In this document: positions 35,775 to 43,416 of the stretch, piece by piece
Layout of the letters: every line of letters begins with the position of its first letter
How positions within the stretch are numbered: position 1 is the stretch's first letter
Assembly (NCBI RefSeq): GCF_005768555.2
Contig: NZ_VCHX02000123.1
Location: 46,215-110,214, forward strand
DNA from: Streptomyces sporangiiformans
GTDB lineage: Bacteria; Actinomycetota; Actinomycetes; Streptomycetales; Streptomycetaceae
DNA length: 64,000 nucleotides
Direction: 5' to 3'
Notes under the pieces: generated by a model
The model's database searches: none
What the model was told of the DNA's origin: nothing
Seen by the model: only the letters and a program-made list of their open reading frames with translations
Program-made: the position numbers and the translations under genes

Positions 35775-36686
35775 TCAGTCGACGGAGGCCATGAAGTTCA
35801 GCATCCTGCGGTTGATCTCCTCTGCGTGGTCAATCTGCGGTCCGTGGCCCGTGTTGGAGATGATCTCGGCTCGGGCGCCGGGGACCAGGCGCGGCAGACG
35901 TTCCGCCTGCCGCTGCGGGTGCACGAGGAGGCTTCGCTTGCCGAGCACCAGATAGAGCGGGGTCCGGATGGTGGACAGCTCCTCCTCGGACAGGGGAAGC
36001 GGCGCCGGGCGGCGTATGCGGTAGGCGCGAACGGCCGTTCTGATCATCGTGCGCAGTTCCGGCATGACGAGGACCGGCTGTTCCAGCCAGGCCGCCAGCC
36101 GTGGGCGGAGCGCCTTGGGCGCGAAGGTCGCGAAGAGGCCGGCGAAGATCCAGACGAAGAAGCGCAGCCCCACTTTCTCCAGGCCGCCGGGGTCGAGCAG
36201 CGTGGTCGAGGCGAGCCGACCAGGCCTGCGATGCGCCTGGTTCAAGGCGAGCCATCCGCCGTAGGAGATGCCGACGAGGTGTACGCGATCGAGGCCGAGC
36301 CCGGCGAGTGTCTCGTCCAGCCACTGCGCGGCGCGCTCGGGGTGGTGGATCGGCTCGCGCTGCACGCTGCGGCCGGGATCGCCCGGGGTGTCGATCGCGT
36401 AGACCGGGCGGTCTGCGCTGAGGGCGGGGGTGTTCGGGTACCACATGGCGGAGCAGGAGCCCGCCCCGTGCACCAGGACGATGGGGGTGCGGGACCGGGC
36501 AGCCTCGTTCGCGGGGCCGTAGCGGTAGACGTGCGTGGTGCCGAAGGACGTCTCCACGTCCTCTTCCGCGAGCGCGGGCGCTCCCAGTGCGTAGACCGCA
36601 TCGCAGGCCGTGAAGTAGCGCTCCCGCCAGGCATCGCTCACATAGCGGCCGACGTCGGCCTGGGTGCGGGCAGCGGTCTCGGGCAT
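35775..36686 (-). CDS. Alpha/beta hydrolase
   Basis: A 303-residue alpha/beta hydrolase. IVLVHGAGSCSAMWYPN gives the oxyanion region near residue 70, HLVGISYGGWLALN the nucleophile elbow with Ser near 138, and NTGHGPQIDHAEE the catalytic His near 280. ATG 36686 follows GGAGGTGGCC. It is divergent from a TetR gene, with a nested palindrome between them, so it is probably repressed by that regulator. Substrate unknown. Confidence 0.88.
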   Translation of the reverse strand: MPETAARTQADVGRYVSDAWRERYFTACDAVYALGAPALAEEDVETSFGTTHVYRYGPANEAARSRTPIVLVHGAGSCSAMWYPNTPALSADRPVYAIDTPGDPGRSVQREPIHHPERAAQWLDETLAGLGLDRVHLVGISYGGWLALNQAHRRPGRLASTTLLDPGGLEKVGLRFFVWIFAGLFATFAPKALRPRLAAWLEQPVLVMPELRTMIRTAVRAYRIRRPAPLPLSEEELSTIRTPLYLVLGKRSLLVHPQRQAERLPRLVPGARAEIISNTGHGPQIDHAEEINRRMLNFMASVD

Positions 36687-36711
36687 GGCCACCTCCGGCG
36701 TCTCGGTTTCG

Positions 36712-36749
36712 TGATACGAACGTACCACATAGTTGGTACAGCTGTATCA
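36712..36749. promoter_or_regulatory. Nested palindrome, probable TetR operator
   Basis: An inner inverted repeat GTACCA-6-TGGTAC (36722-36739) sits inside an outer repeat TGATAC...GTATCA (36712-36717 and 36744-36749). It is centred between the divergent hydrolase (36686) and tetR (36801) genes. Confidence 0.65.
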
Positions 36750-36800
36750 TCAAAAGGCCCACGGGAGCGATAGCAGGAACGACGAGCGGAGAACCGGCCG

Positions 36801-37430
36801 ATGCCCAAGCGCGTGGACCACGCAGAACGGCGCACCGAGATCGCCGAGGCACTCGTCCGGGTCGCTGGACGACGCGGGCTGCATGCCGTGGGGATGCGCG
36901 ATGTGGCAGCGGAGGCGGGCGTATCACTGCGGCTGGTGCAGTACTACTTCGAGACCAAGGAGAAGTTGATGCTCTTCGGGCTCGAGCATCTGGCGGAGAG
37001 ATTCGGGCAGCGGGTCTCCGCCCGTGTACGGGCTGCCGGGGACAACCCTGGTCCGCGCGCGATGGTCGAGGCGCTTCTGAGGGCAGCGCTGCCGCAGGAC
37101 GACGAGAGCCGCACCTTCCACCACCTCTACACTTCGTACGCTGTTCTGGCCGTGAACGACCGGGCGCTCGCAGCCCAGCCCTTCATCAAGAACCCTGATG
37201 CCGCCGAAGCCGCTCTGACCGAACTCCTCCGGCAGGCGCAAGAAGCAGCTCTGCTCGAGCCCGGTGTGGACGCGCAGTTGGAGGCAGCCGGCCTGCTTGC
37301 CATGTCTGCGGGACTCGGCACCAGCATCCTCGTCGGTCAGCGCAGCCCAGAGTCCGCCGCCGCAGTCCTGGACCACCATCTGAACCGAATCTTCCGCACC
37401 GGTGATGCGGCTGGTGCCGTGACCGGATAG
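36801..37430 (+). CDS. TetR-family repressor (BetI-like C-terminus)
   Basis: A 209-residue TetR regulator. The helix-turn-helix lies at about 10-55 (RRTEIAEALVRVAGRRGLHA, SLRLVQYYFETKEKLM). The C-terminal domain is of the BetI/TetR_C_6 type (LLRAALPQDDESRTFHHLYT). It is divergent from the alpha/beta hydrolase and likely binds the nested palindrome between them, controlling both. Confidence 0.92.
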   Translation: MPKRVDHAERRTEIAEALVRVAGRRGLHAVGMRDVAAEAGVSLRLVQYYFETKEKLMLFGLEHLAERFGQRVSARVRAAGDNPGPRAMVEALLRAALPQDDESRTFHHLYTSYAVLAVNDRALAAQPFIKNPDAAEAALTELLRQAQEAALLEPGVDAQLEAAGLLAMSAGLGTSILVGQRSPESAAAVLDHHLNRIFRTGDAAGAVTG

Positions 37431-37508
37431 GTTCACCGGTTGCCTTCGATCGTTCCAAAGAGTCGCCGGGTACGCTCCTGCAGTCTTTGTATCGAGAGGA
37501 GTTGCTGA

Positions 37509-38153
37509 GTGGCCCGGTTAGGTGGACCCGTTCTGCGCACCCAGAGGTTTGTGATGGAGCCGATCCGCCGCGGGGACAGCAACGATCTCTTTGAGGCTGT
37601 GGTCAGTCAGGACAGCGTCATGCGATGGCTGGCGACCGGCCGGGCGGACAGCCGATCCGCGGCCGAGGCTATGTGCGACGACGACGTCGGCCACTGGATC
37701 AGACACGGCTATGGCAACTTTGCGGTCAGGGACGCCTCAACGCACGCTTTTCTCGGCCGGGTGGGACTGCGTAATCGGGCCCAGTACGGGGTTGACCTCG
37801 GTTTCGCCGTGCACCCACGGGCCCAAGGCCTTGGGATCGCCGGCGAGGCGGGCCGTGCGTGCCTGGACCTGGCATTTCGCTGCCTCGCGCTCCCCGCCGT
37901 TTTCGCGTTCGTCCTGACCGGAAATGCGGCCTCGATCGCGGTACTGCGCCGCCTGGGCGCCCAGGCGGACGGGACTGTCCAGTCCAGCGGCCTGCACTGT
38001 CTGCGCTACCGCTTCGACCCCGCCACCACGGCCACTGCGGAGCATGTGGTGGACCACGGTGGTGCGGACCTACAGCTGATGCATGCGCTGGGCCCGGTTC
38101 TCCGGAAGACAAAGCCGCACTCCGCGATGGCCTGTCCGACCCATCCGGGGTGA
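37509..38153 (+). CDS. GNAT acetyltransferase, RimJ/RimL-like
   Basis: A 214-residue GNAT protein. LRTQRFVMEPIRRGDSNDLF is the start of the RimJ-type fold. The acetyl-CoA loop is VHPRAQGLGIAGEA near residue 102, and the beta6-beta7 part is VLTGNAASIAVLRRLG. The last ~40 residues, after RYRFDP, look like read-through into the start of the next acetyltransferase. GTG 37509 follows AGAGGAG. It may acetylate a small amine or a protein N-terminus. Confidence 0.8.
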   Translation: MARLGGPVLRTQRFVMEPIRRGDSNDLFEAVVSQDSVMRWLATGRADSRSAAEAMCDDDVGHWIRHGYGNFAVRDASTHAFLGRVGLRNRAQYGVDLGFAVHPRAQGLGIAGEAGRACLDLAFRCLALPAVFAFVLTGNAASIAVLRRLGAQADGTVQSSGLHCLRYRFDPATTATAEHVVDHGGADLQLMHALGPVLRKTKPHSAMACPTHPG

Positions 38154-38575
38154 ATGGCCTCGGTCTGGTGTGGGCTGACAAGCAGCACACCCTTACCGCT
38201 GTCTGCGAAGGCCGACCGGTGGCTTCCGCGGGATGGCTGCTTCGGGACATGACCTTCGACGGATTGCCGCGCCGCGCCGCGGGACTGGGCGGTGTGCTGG
38301 TGCACCCCGCCCATCGAGGCCGGGGCATCGCCCGAACGCTGATCAGCGTCACGGTCGAGCACGCACGAGCGGCCGGCGCCGAGACGATGATTCTGCTCTG
38401 CCGCCCGGACCTGATCCCGCTCTACACACAGCTGGGATGGCGCTGTCTCTCCGTGCCCGTCACCGTCCAGCAGCCCGACGGCGCGCGGACATCGCCACTG
38501 ACCACCATGATTTACGACCTGGCCGGCCTGCCTCATCCCACCATCAGGGTGGACCTGCGGGGCCTGCCCTTCTGA
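38150..38575 (+). CDS. GNAT acetyltransferase, 5' end uncertain or frameshifted
   Basis: This frame carries a clear GNAT core: GVLVHPAHRGRGIARTLISV is the acetyl-CoA loop and PLYTQLGWRCLSVPVTVQQP the C-terminal strands. GTG 38150 overlaps the previous stop as GTGA, but then beta1-alpha1 would be missing. That missing part is found just upstream, split between frames (DLQLMHALG then PEDKAALRDGLSDPSG), with a one-base slip near 38093. So the gene probably starts about 38046 and is frameshifted, or the assembly is wrong there. Confidence 0.6.
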   Translation: MNGLGLVWADKQHTLTAVCEGRPVASAGWLLRDMTFDGLPRRAAGLGGVLVHPAHRGRGIARTLISVTVEHARAAGAETMILLCRPDLIPLYTQLGWRCLSVPVTVQQPDGARTSPLTTMIYDLAGLPHPTIRVDLRGLPF

Positions 38576-38736
38576 TGCGCTGAGCAGAATTCGCCGTGCG
38601 GTCAGGCCGCTAGTGCCGTGACCGCAAACGATCACCGGCGTGGTGTGACGGCTGGGTGTCGGCAGCGGTGGATGTCGCGCAGGTCAGCTGAAGGTCGTGC
38701 CATGGTCTGTCAGTTGCCTGGTCTAGGGTCGCCCGC

Positions 38737-39391
38737 ATGGCTGAGCCCTCCTTTCTGACCACCGTCCGCGAGTCGTACGACACGGTCGCCGCCGATTACG
38801 TCGAACGCGTCCCGCCTCCAGCCGAGATGGACCCGCTGTCACGCGCGATGCTGGCGGGATTTGCCGAACTGGTGCGTACGGCCGGTCTGGGGCCGGCCGC
38901 GGACCTGGGGTGCGGCCCCGGACGCGTGACGGCGCACCTGGCCGGGCTTGGGGGTGTCCGTCTTCGGCGTCGATCTGTCGCCGAAGATGGTCGGGCTGGC
39001 CCGGCACGCCTATCCGAACCTGCGGTTCACTGAGGGCTCGATGACCGCGCTGGAGATGAGGGACGACGAACTCGGCGGCATCCTGGCCTGGTACTCCACC
39101 CATCACACGCCCCCGCAGTGGCTGCCGGATGTGTTCGCCGAGTTCCACCGCACGCTCGCGCCCGGCGGCTACCTGCTCTGGGGAGACTATGTCGGCAATG
39201 AGCGGCTGCAGCCGACCCACGGCTATGGCCGTCCGGTGTCCTACGAGTCGTACCTCCTGCCCCTGGACCGCATGGTCGACCTGCTGGACCAGGCCGGACT
39301 CGTCGTCACCGCGAGACTGGAACAGGAGCCCGGCGGACGGGTGAACAGACCGCACGCCTGCCTCCTGGCCCGCAAGCCCGAAACGCCCTGA
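38737..39391 (+). pseudogene. SAM methyltransferase, frameshifted passenger gene
   Basis: Joined across one frameshift it is a complete class I methyltransferase of about 218 residues: TVRESYDTVAADYVERVPPP, motif I ADLGCGPGRVTAHLAGLG, then VFGVDLSPKMVGLARHAYPN, and the C-terminus GYLLWGDYVG...CLLARKP. The shift is at a run of five G near 38950, where one G too many is present. It may be an assembly error. It lies between the left IR and the transposase of the IS630-type element. Substrate unknown. Confidence 0.75.
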
Positions 39392-39452
39392 CGGGGCTCG
39401 TTCCCGGGGTGAGGTCGCTCGGCTGGACCGCCGACGATCACGGGGCGGGCGG

Positions 39453-40503
39453 TCAGACCGCTGGGTTGAGAGGGCGGCCGCCCCAGCGGATGCCTTTCTC
39501 GCTGCGGACACGGGCGCGTTCCCGGCGCTGCGCGGCCAGGACGCCAGGATGGCGTGCGTTCTGGTTGCGCCAGTGCAAGTAGTGATGCAGCGCGCCGGTC
39601 TGGACTGGGTGGTTGGGGTGGTTTCGAGTTGGCGAGGGTGAACTGCCGCAGCGGCCCGAAGTGCGCCTCGACCGGGTTCGCCCAGGACGCGTTGGTCGGT
39701 GTGAAGCAGAGCTCGACCTTGTTCCTGGCCGCCCATCGGCGGATCTTGCTGCCCTTGTGGGCGGAGAGGTTGTCGAGGATGACGTAGGTGGGGGCGCCGT
39801 CCGGGCGGGCCGCCCGGATGCTCTTGAGTACGGCGAGGCTGTGGTCGGTGCCTTTGCGGCGCCGGTTGACGCCCCAGAGAGTGTCGTCGCCGACGGAGTA
39901 GCAGCCGTGGAAGTAGCGCACTCCGTGGGTGCGGTGATGGGTCGCCGGCAAGCGGTCGGGCTTGCCCTGCTTCGCCCAGCACAGGCCGGCGGTGGGGCGG
40001 ATGCCGAGCGGGCCGAACTCGTCGAGGTGGGACTCCTTCCACGTCTTGGTCCGCTGGAACGTCACGCCGCGACGCTGCAGCAGGCAGCGCATGGCCTCGC
40101 GTCCAATACGTATCGGGCGGGCCACGTTGCGCCGCAGGTGCTCGGAGGGTTTCCGGACCGACCAGCGGGTGAAGGGCTGACCGAGCTTGACCGGCCGGGT
40201 GGTGGCGGTCTGGATGACGAAGTCCTCGTCGTCATCGCTGAGCAGGCGGGGACGGCCTCCCACCCACCGAGGGTCCAGACAGGCCAGCCCGATCTCGTTG
40301 AAGCGGTGGATCACGTCGCGGACTGTGTCCTCGTCCGCCTGCACGAGCCGCGCGATCACCGGCACGCTGTTCCCGCCCGCCGAGGCCAGCAGCATCATCG
40401 CCCGCCGGAACCGCACCGTGCTCGTACTGCCCCGACGCACAATCCGCTGCAGCTTCTGCCCCTCCTGCTCAGTCAGCCTGCGGACCCTGACCGGTTGCAC
40501 CAT
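39453..40503 (-). pseudogene. IS630-family transposase, frameshifted and internally shortened
   Basis: It starts MVQPVRVRRLTEQEGQKLQR and has the DDE residues of IS630: Asp in LDEFGPLGIRP, Asp in ILDNLSAHKG and Glu in WANPVEAHFGPL. About 20-25 residues usual between KTWKES and DEFGPL are missing. After FTLANS the frame shifts, and the tail HPGVLAAQRRERARVRSEKG is in another frame, ending at 39453. IS630 elements sometimes use frameshifting, but not usually here. Confidence 0.8.
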
Positions 40504-40597
40504 CCCGCCTCCCCGCGCCAATCGGACGTGTCGTCACATCCAACCGACCCGAGGACCACGAACACTACCCCGGTGATCGTTTGCGGTCACAGCGCTA

Positions 40598-40956
40598 GTT
40601 GATGGCCGGCCGACGGCCGATAGTTGGCCATCTCGTTTGATAGGTGGCCAGCGCCCGGATGCGTGTTCCAGTCGGCTGGCGGTCCGGTCCGCGTGCCGAA
40701 CTCACTGAAATGATGGCGTCAGCGTCGGCTCGAGCTCGAAGAGGCGCGGGACTCACCCCTCCGAACCCCGATCGAGGTAGGGCCGGGGTACAGGAGAGGT
40801 TCGCTTCCAGGGGCCCGGGGCAGGCATGGCGCAGACTCTGTGGTCGATCTTCTTCTCCCGCATCAGTTTCTCCAGCTCTGTGTCCGACAGCGGGTGCAGA
40901 GTGTTCAGGAGATTGCGTAGCCCGGGTCCGTCGAGGGTCTCCCGCGTCGCCCGCCT
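40598..40956. other. Unassigned stretch
   Basis: A minus-strand reading at about 40800-40960 (LRNLLNTLHPLSDTELEKLM) is codon-biased and may be the end of an unknown gene, interrupted at 40957 by the IS5 fragment. Confidence 0.3.
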
Positions 40957-41288
40957 GGGCAGCGGGCATCCTCGCACTCGCCCCGATCACCTCGGCGGCG
41001 ACAAGGCGTACAGCTCCCGCCGTAACCGCCGCTACCTGGGCAGACGCCACATCAAGCACACCATCCCCGAGCCGAAGGACCAGCGGGCCAACCGCAAGCG
41101 CCGGGGCAGCAAAGGCAGTCGGCCCGCCGGCGTCGACAAGACGATCTACAAGCCCAGGAGCGAGGTCAAGCGGACGATCAACAGGCTCAAGAACCTTCCG
41201 GGCCGTGGCCACGAGGTACGACAATCGGGCCTACGTCTTCCACGGCACCGTGACCGTCGCCGCGAACCGGCTCTGGCTTCGCCCATGA
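40957..41288 (+). mobile_element. IS5-family transposase 3' remnant
   Basis: RPDHLGGDKAYSSRRNRRYL, HTIPEPKDQRANRKRRGSKG and, after a frame change near 41192, FRAVATRYDNRAYVFHGTV and stop. This is the C-terminal third of an IS5-type transposase. Confidence 0.7.
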
Positions 41289-41432
41289 TCCGCCGGACAG
41301 AACCTGGCGGTGAGGCGCTCGAGAGTCAGTGGAGCAGCGCCGCTGTGCGCCATTACCGTGCTGCCGAACCAAGTCGTCTGGGCAAGGACGTGCCGGTTGC
41401 TGCGGACTTCTCACTGAAACCGGTGTACTTCT

Positions 41433-41978
41433 GTGCTCAAAAACTGGGTGGTCGTGCCCACCTGCCTGCCGCTCGTTCTCCGCCGTAGCCACGCGTGCGC
41501 GTCCGAGCGCTTCCGGGCAAGCGGTAAATTTCGCGACAATGCAAACCACAAGCTCATCGACGCCTGGCTCCTCGCGCTCTGTGCCGTTTGCGGGGAAACT
41601 GCAAAGCTCACGGTCCTGGAGCGGATGAACGTGCGCTCCGTACGACCTGAGCCGCTGGACCGGTTACATGACAACGGCCCTGGCCTGGCAGCTGAAATGC
41701 TCCAGGATCCGGTGGTACAGCGCCGTAATCGCATCGCCTTCGACTGGGACAACGCCTGGCGCCTCGACACCGGCGGATCGGATCACCTGGACTGCGAGGT
41801 GATCAACGTCTCGGTCCGCTTTGCGGCGCGGATCCCTGTCCGGCCGGTGCGACTGATCGCTGAAGGTTGCGGTCTGCTGAGCGGACCGGCCGCACCGGGG
41901 GCCGGGGCGGCCCCCATTCCAGTGACACCCGCCCGCAGTCCAGGCACGGACAACTCCCCTGTGACATCGAGGTCTTGA
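41433..41978 (+). CDS. DUF1062-family protein, C-terminus altered
   Basis: Residues 1-150 match the DUF1062 family (RRSHACASERFRASGKFR, NANHKLIDAWLLALCAVCGE, RRNRIAFDWDNAWRLDTGGS, VRFAARIPVRPVRLIAEGCG). The CxxC/CxxC-like Cys pairs suggest zinc. After GCGLL, where relatives continue for about 40 residues, the sequence becomes unrelated Pro/Ala-rich. The gene is probably truncated by a frameshift or rearrangement near 41880. GTG start 41433 lacks a clear ribosome site. Confidence 0.6.
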   Translation: MLKNWVVVPTCLPLVLRRSHACASERFRASGKFRDNANHKLIDAWLLALCAVCGETAKLTVLERMNVRSVRPEPLDRLHDNGPGLAAEMLQDPVVQRRNRIAFDWDNAWRLDTGGSDHLDCEVINVSVRFAARIPVRPVRLIAEGCGLLSGPAAPGAGAAPIPVTPARSPGTDNSPVTSRS

Positions 41979-42830
41979 GGCGCACAGCGCATGCTTTCGT
42001 CAGCCGTGCATCCGGTACGCATGCTCCTACCGACCATGTCGGCACTCCAGCAGCGAGAGCGCGTGCCGGGCGCAGGCGAGCGGGTCGAGAACCGCCTCCG
42101 ATGCGTGCCCTCCGCCCGCCCTTTGGCTTGTTCGGCGTTCACTCACCTTTGGCCCGCCTCATGCCACTCGATCAACCCGACCCGGCGACATCCAGCTCAT
42201 CCCGCCCCGGCCGTACGGATACTCGCCTCGCTCACGCCGGGGAATCCGCGGATCCGCGATCACCGCCATGTCAGACGATCTTGACGTCGGACAGCCGGCC
42301 CGCGACCAGCACGAGTACACGACCACCGACTCTTCGACGCCGATGGCCCGTCTCCCCCGCCTGCCTGGCTCGCGGGGACCACTCGGCAGTTTCTGTAAAG
42401 CGGAACGTTGTCAGCTTTCGCCGCTACAGCAGGGAACGCAGCGTGCGATCAACGATCCAAACCAACCCTGTGGTCAGCAACTTCAAGTTGGACAAGGCTC
42501 AATGAGGCCTGGTCCGCCACCACGGGGGGAGTGCCGGACCAGGCCTGAGGTCCACGGTGCCACACCCGTCCCCGAGGCGCGCGGTTTAGGGGTGAAGTCG
42601 CCGTGGAATGGCGCGACTTCGTTCGAGCCGAGTGCTCTACGTGCGGGCTTGGAGCAGCGCTAGGACGGCGGCCGCGTACGCGCGGGATCGTTCCCATACG
42701 GCGAATGTCGATCCACCACTGAGGTGTGTTCATCCTGAACGTGCAGGTCGCGGGTGTGGCGTGGGTGGGGGTCTCCTCTCGTGCCTGCTGCTTCCCTGCT
42801 GCTTCCCGGCGAAGCGTTCTGCGAGCCCTC
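41979..42830. other. Long non-coding or degraded stretch
   Basis: 850 bases with lower GC at third positions in every frame and no recognised family. It separates the DUF1062 fragment from the calcium-repeat protein locus. Confidence 0.35.
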
Positions 42831-43403
42831 CTACGGGAACTGCTTCTCCTCGCGGCCGATGTCGTCGATCGGGCCGAGGATCGTCCAGCCGGGCCCGAGG
42901 GGGCGGGTGGAGCGGAAGCCGTGGGCGTCCGCGTACTCCTCGGCCTCCTCCGCGGTGTCCTCGGGGGCGCGCATGATCGTGTAGCGCGGGGGGTCCTCGT
43001 GGTAGAAGCGGTAGAACGTGCGGCCCTCGTCCTTGGGCTGGTAGAGGATCACGCTGACGCCCCAGAGGGCGTCGTACACCTTCTGGTCGCGCGGGGGCGT
43101 CGTCGTGCACGTGTCGGAGGGGCGGCCGGGCTCGCGGACGCAGGTCCGGTACCGGCTCCAGTCGATGCGTTCGGCGCGGGGGTGTTCCGCGATCAGCTTC
43201 CGCATCCGGGCGTCGGCCCGGGCGAAGGCGTCCTCGCGGCGGTCGTACTCCTGCTGCAGCCGGTTGAAGCGCTGCTCGTCTAAGCCGCCGCCGAAGTGGG
43301 CCTCCAGGCCCGCGAGGACGGCGACCCGCCAGGCCAGGTACCCGGCCGTCACGACGAGCAGCGTGACGACCAGGACCCGGCCCGGCGAGCGCCTGTGGGG
43401 CAT
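42831..43403 (-). CDS. Single-pass membrane protein linked to the calcium-repeat protein
   Basis: A 190-residue protein. A transmembrane helix (VLVVTLLVVTAGYLAWRVAV, residues ~10-30) is followed by a charged helical region (RFNRLQQEYDRREDAFARAD) and a soluble C-terminal domain with VILYQPKDEGRTFYRFYHED. No family recognised. It starts 13 bases after the stop of the large secreted protein and lacks its own ribosome site, so it depends on the upstream gene. This makes it a candidate partner or immunity protein. Start at ATG 43403 by inference. Confidence 0.6.
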   Translation of the reverse strand: MPHRRSPGRVLVVTLLVVTAGYLAWRVAVLAGLEAHFGGGLDEQRFNRLQQEYDRREDAFARADARMRKLIAEHPRAERIDWSRYRTCVREPGRPSDTCTTTPPRDQKVYDALWGVSVILYQPKDEGRTFYRFYHEDPPRYTIMRAPEDTAEEAEEYADAHGFRSTRPLGPGWTILGPIDDIGREEKQFP

Positions 43404-43416
43404 CAGGTCGGCGAGG

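Larger units (their letters stand above)
38611..40597. mobile_element. IS630-type element carrying a methyltransferase passenger
   Basis: Terminal inverted repeats lie at 38613-38638 (GTGCCGTGACCGCAAACGAT...) and 40570-40595 (inverse). They match in 24 of 26 positions and are bounded on both sides by TA, the IS630/Tc1 target duplication. Inside are a transposase (minus strand) and, 3' to it, a methyltransferase gene on the plus strand. At 2.0 kb it is about twice a normal IS630, so this looks like a transporter-type IS. Both genes are frameshifted in this sequence. Confidence 0.75.
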
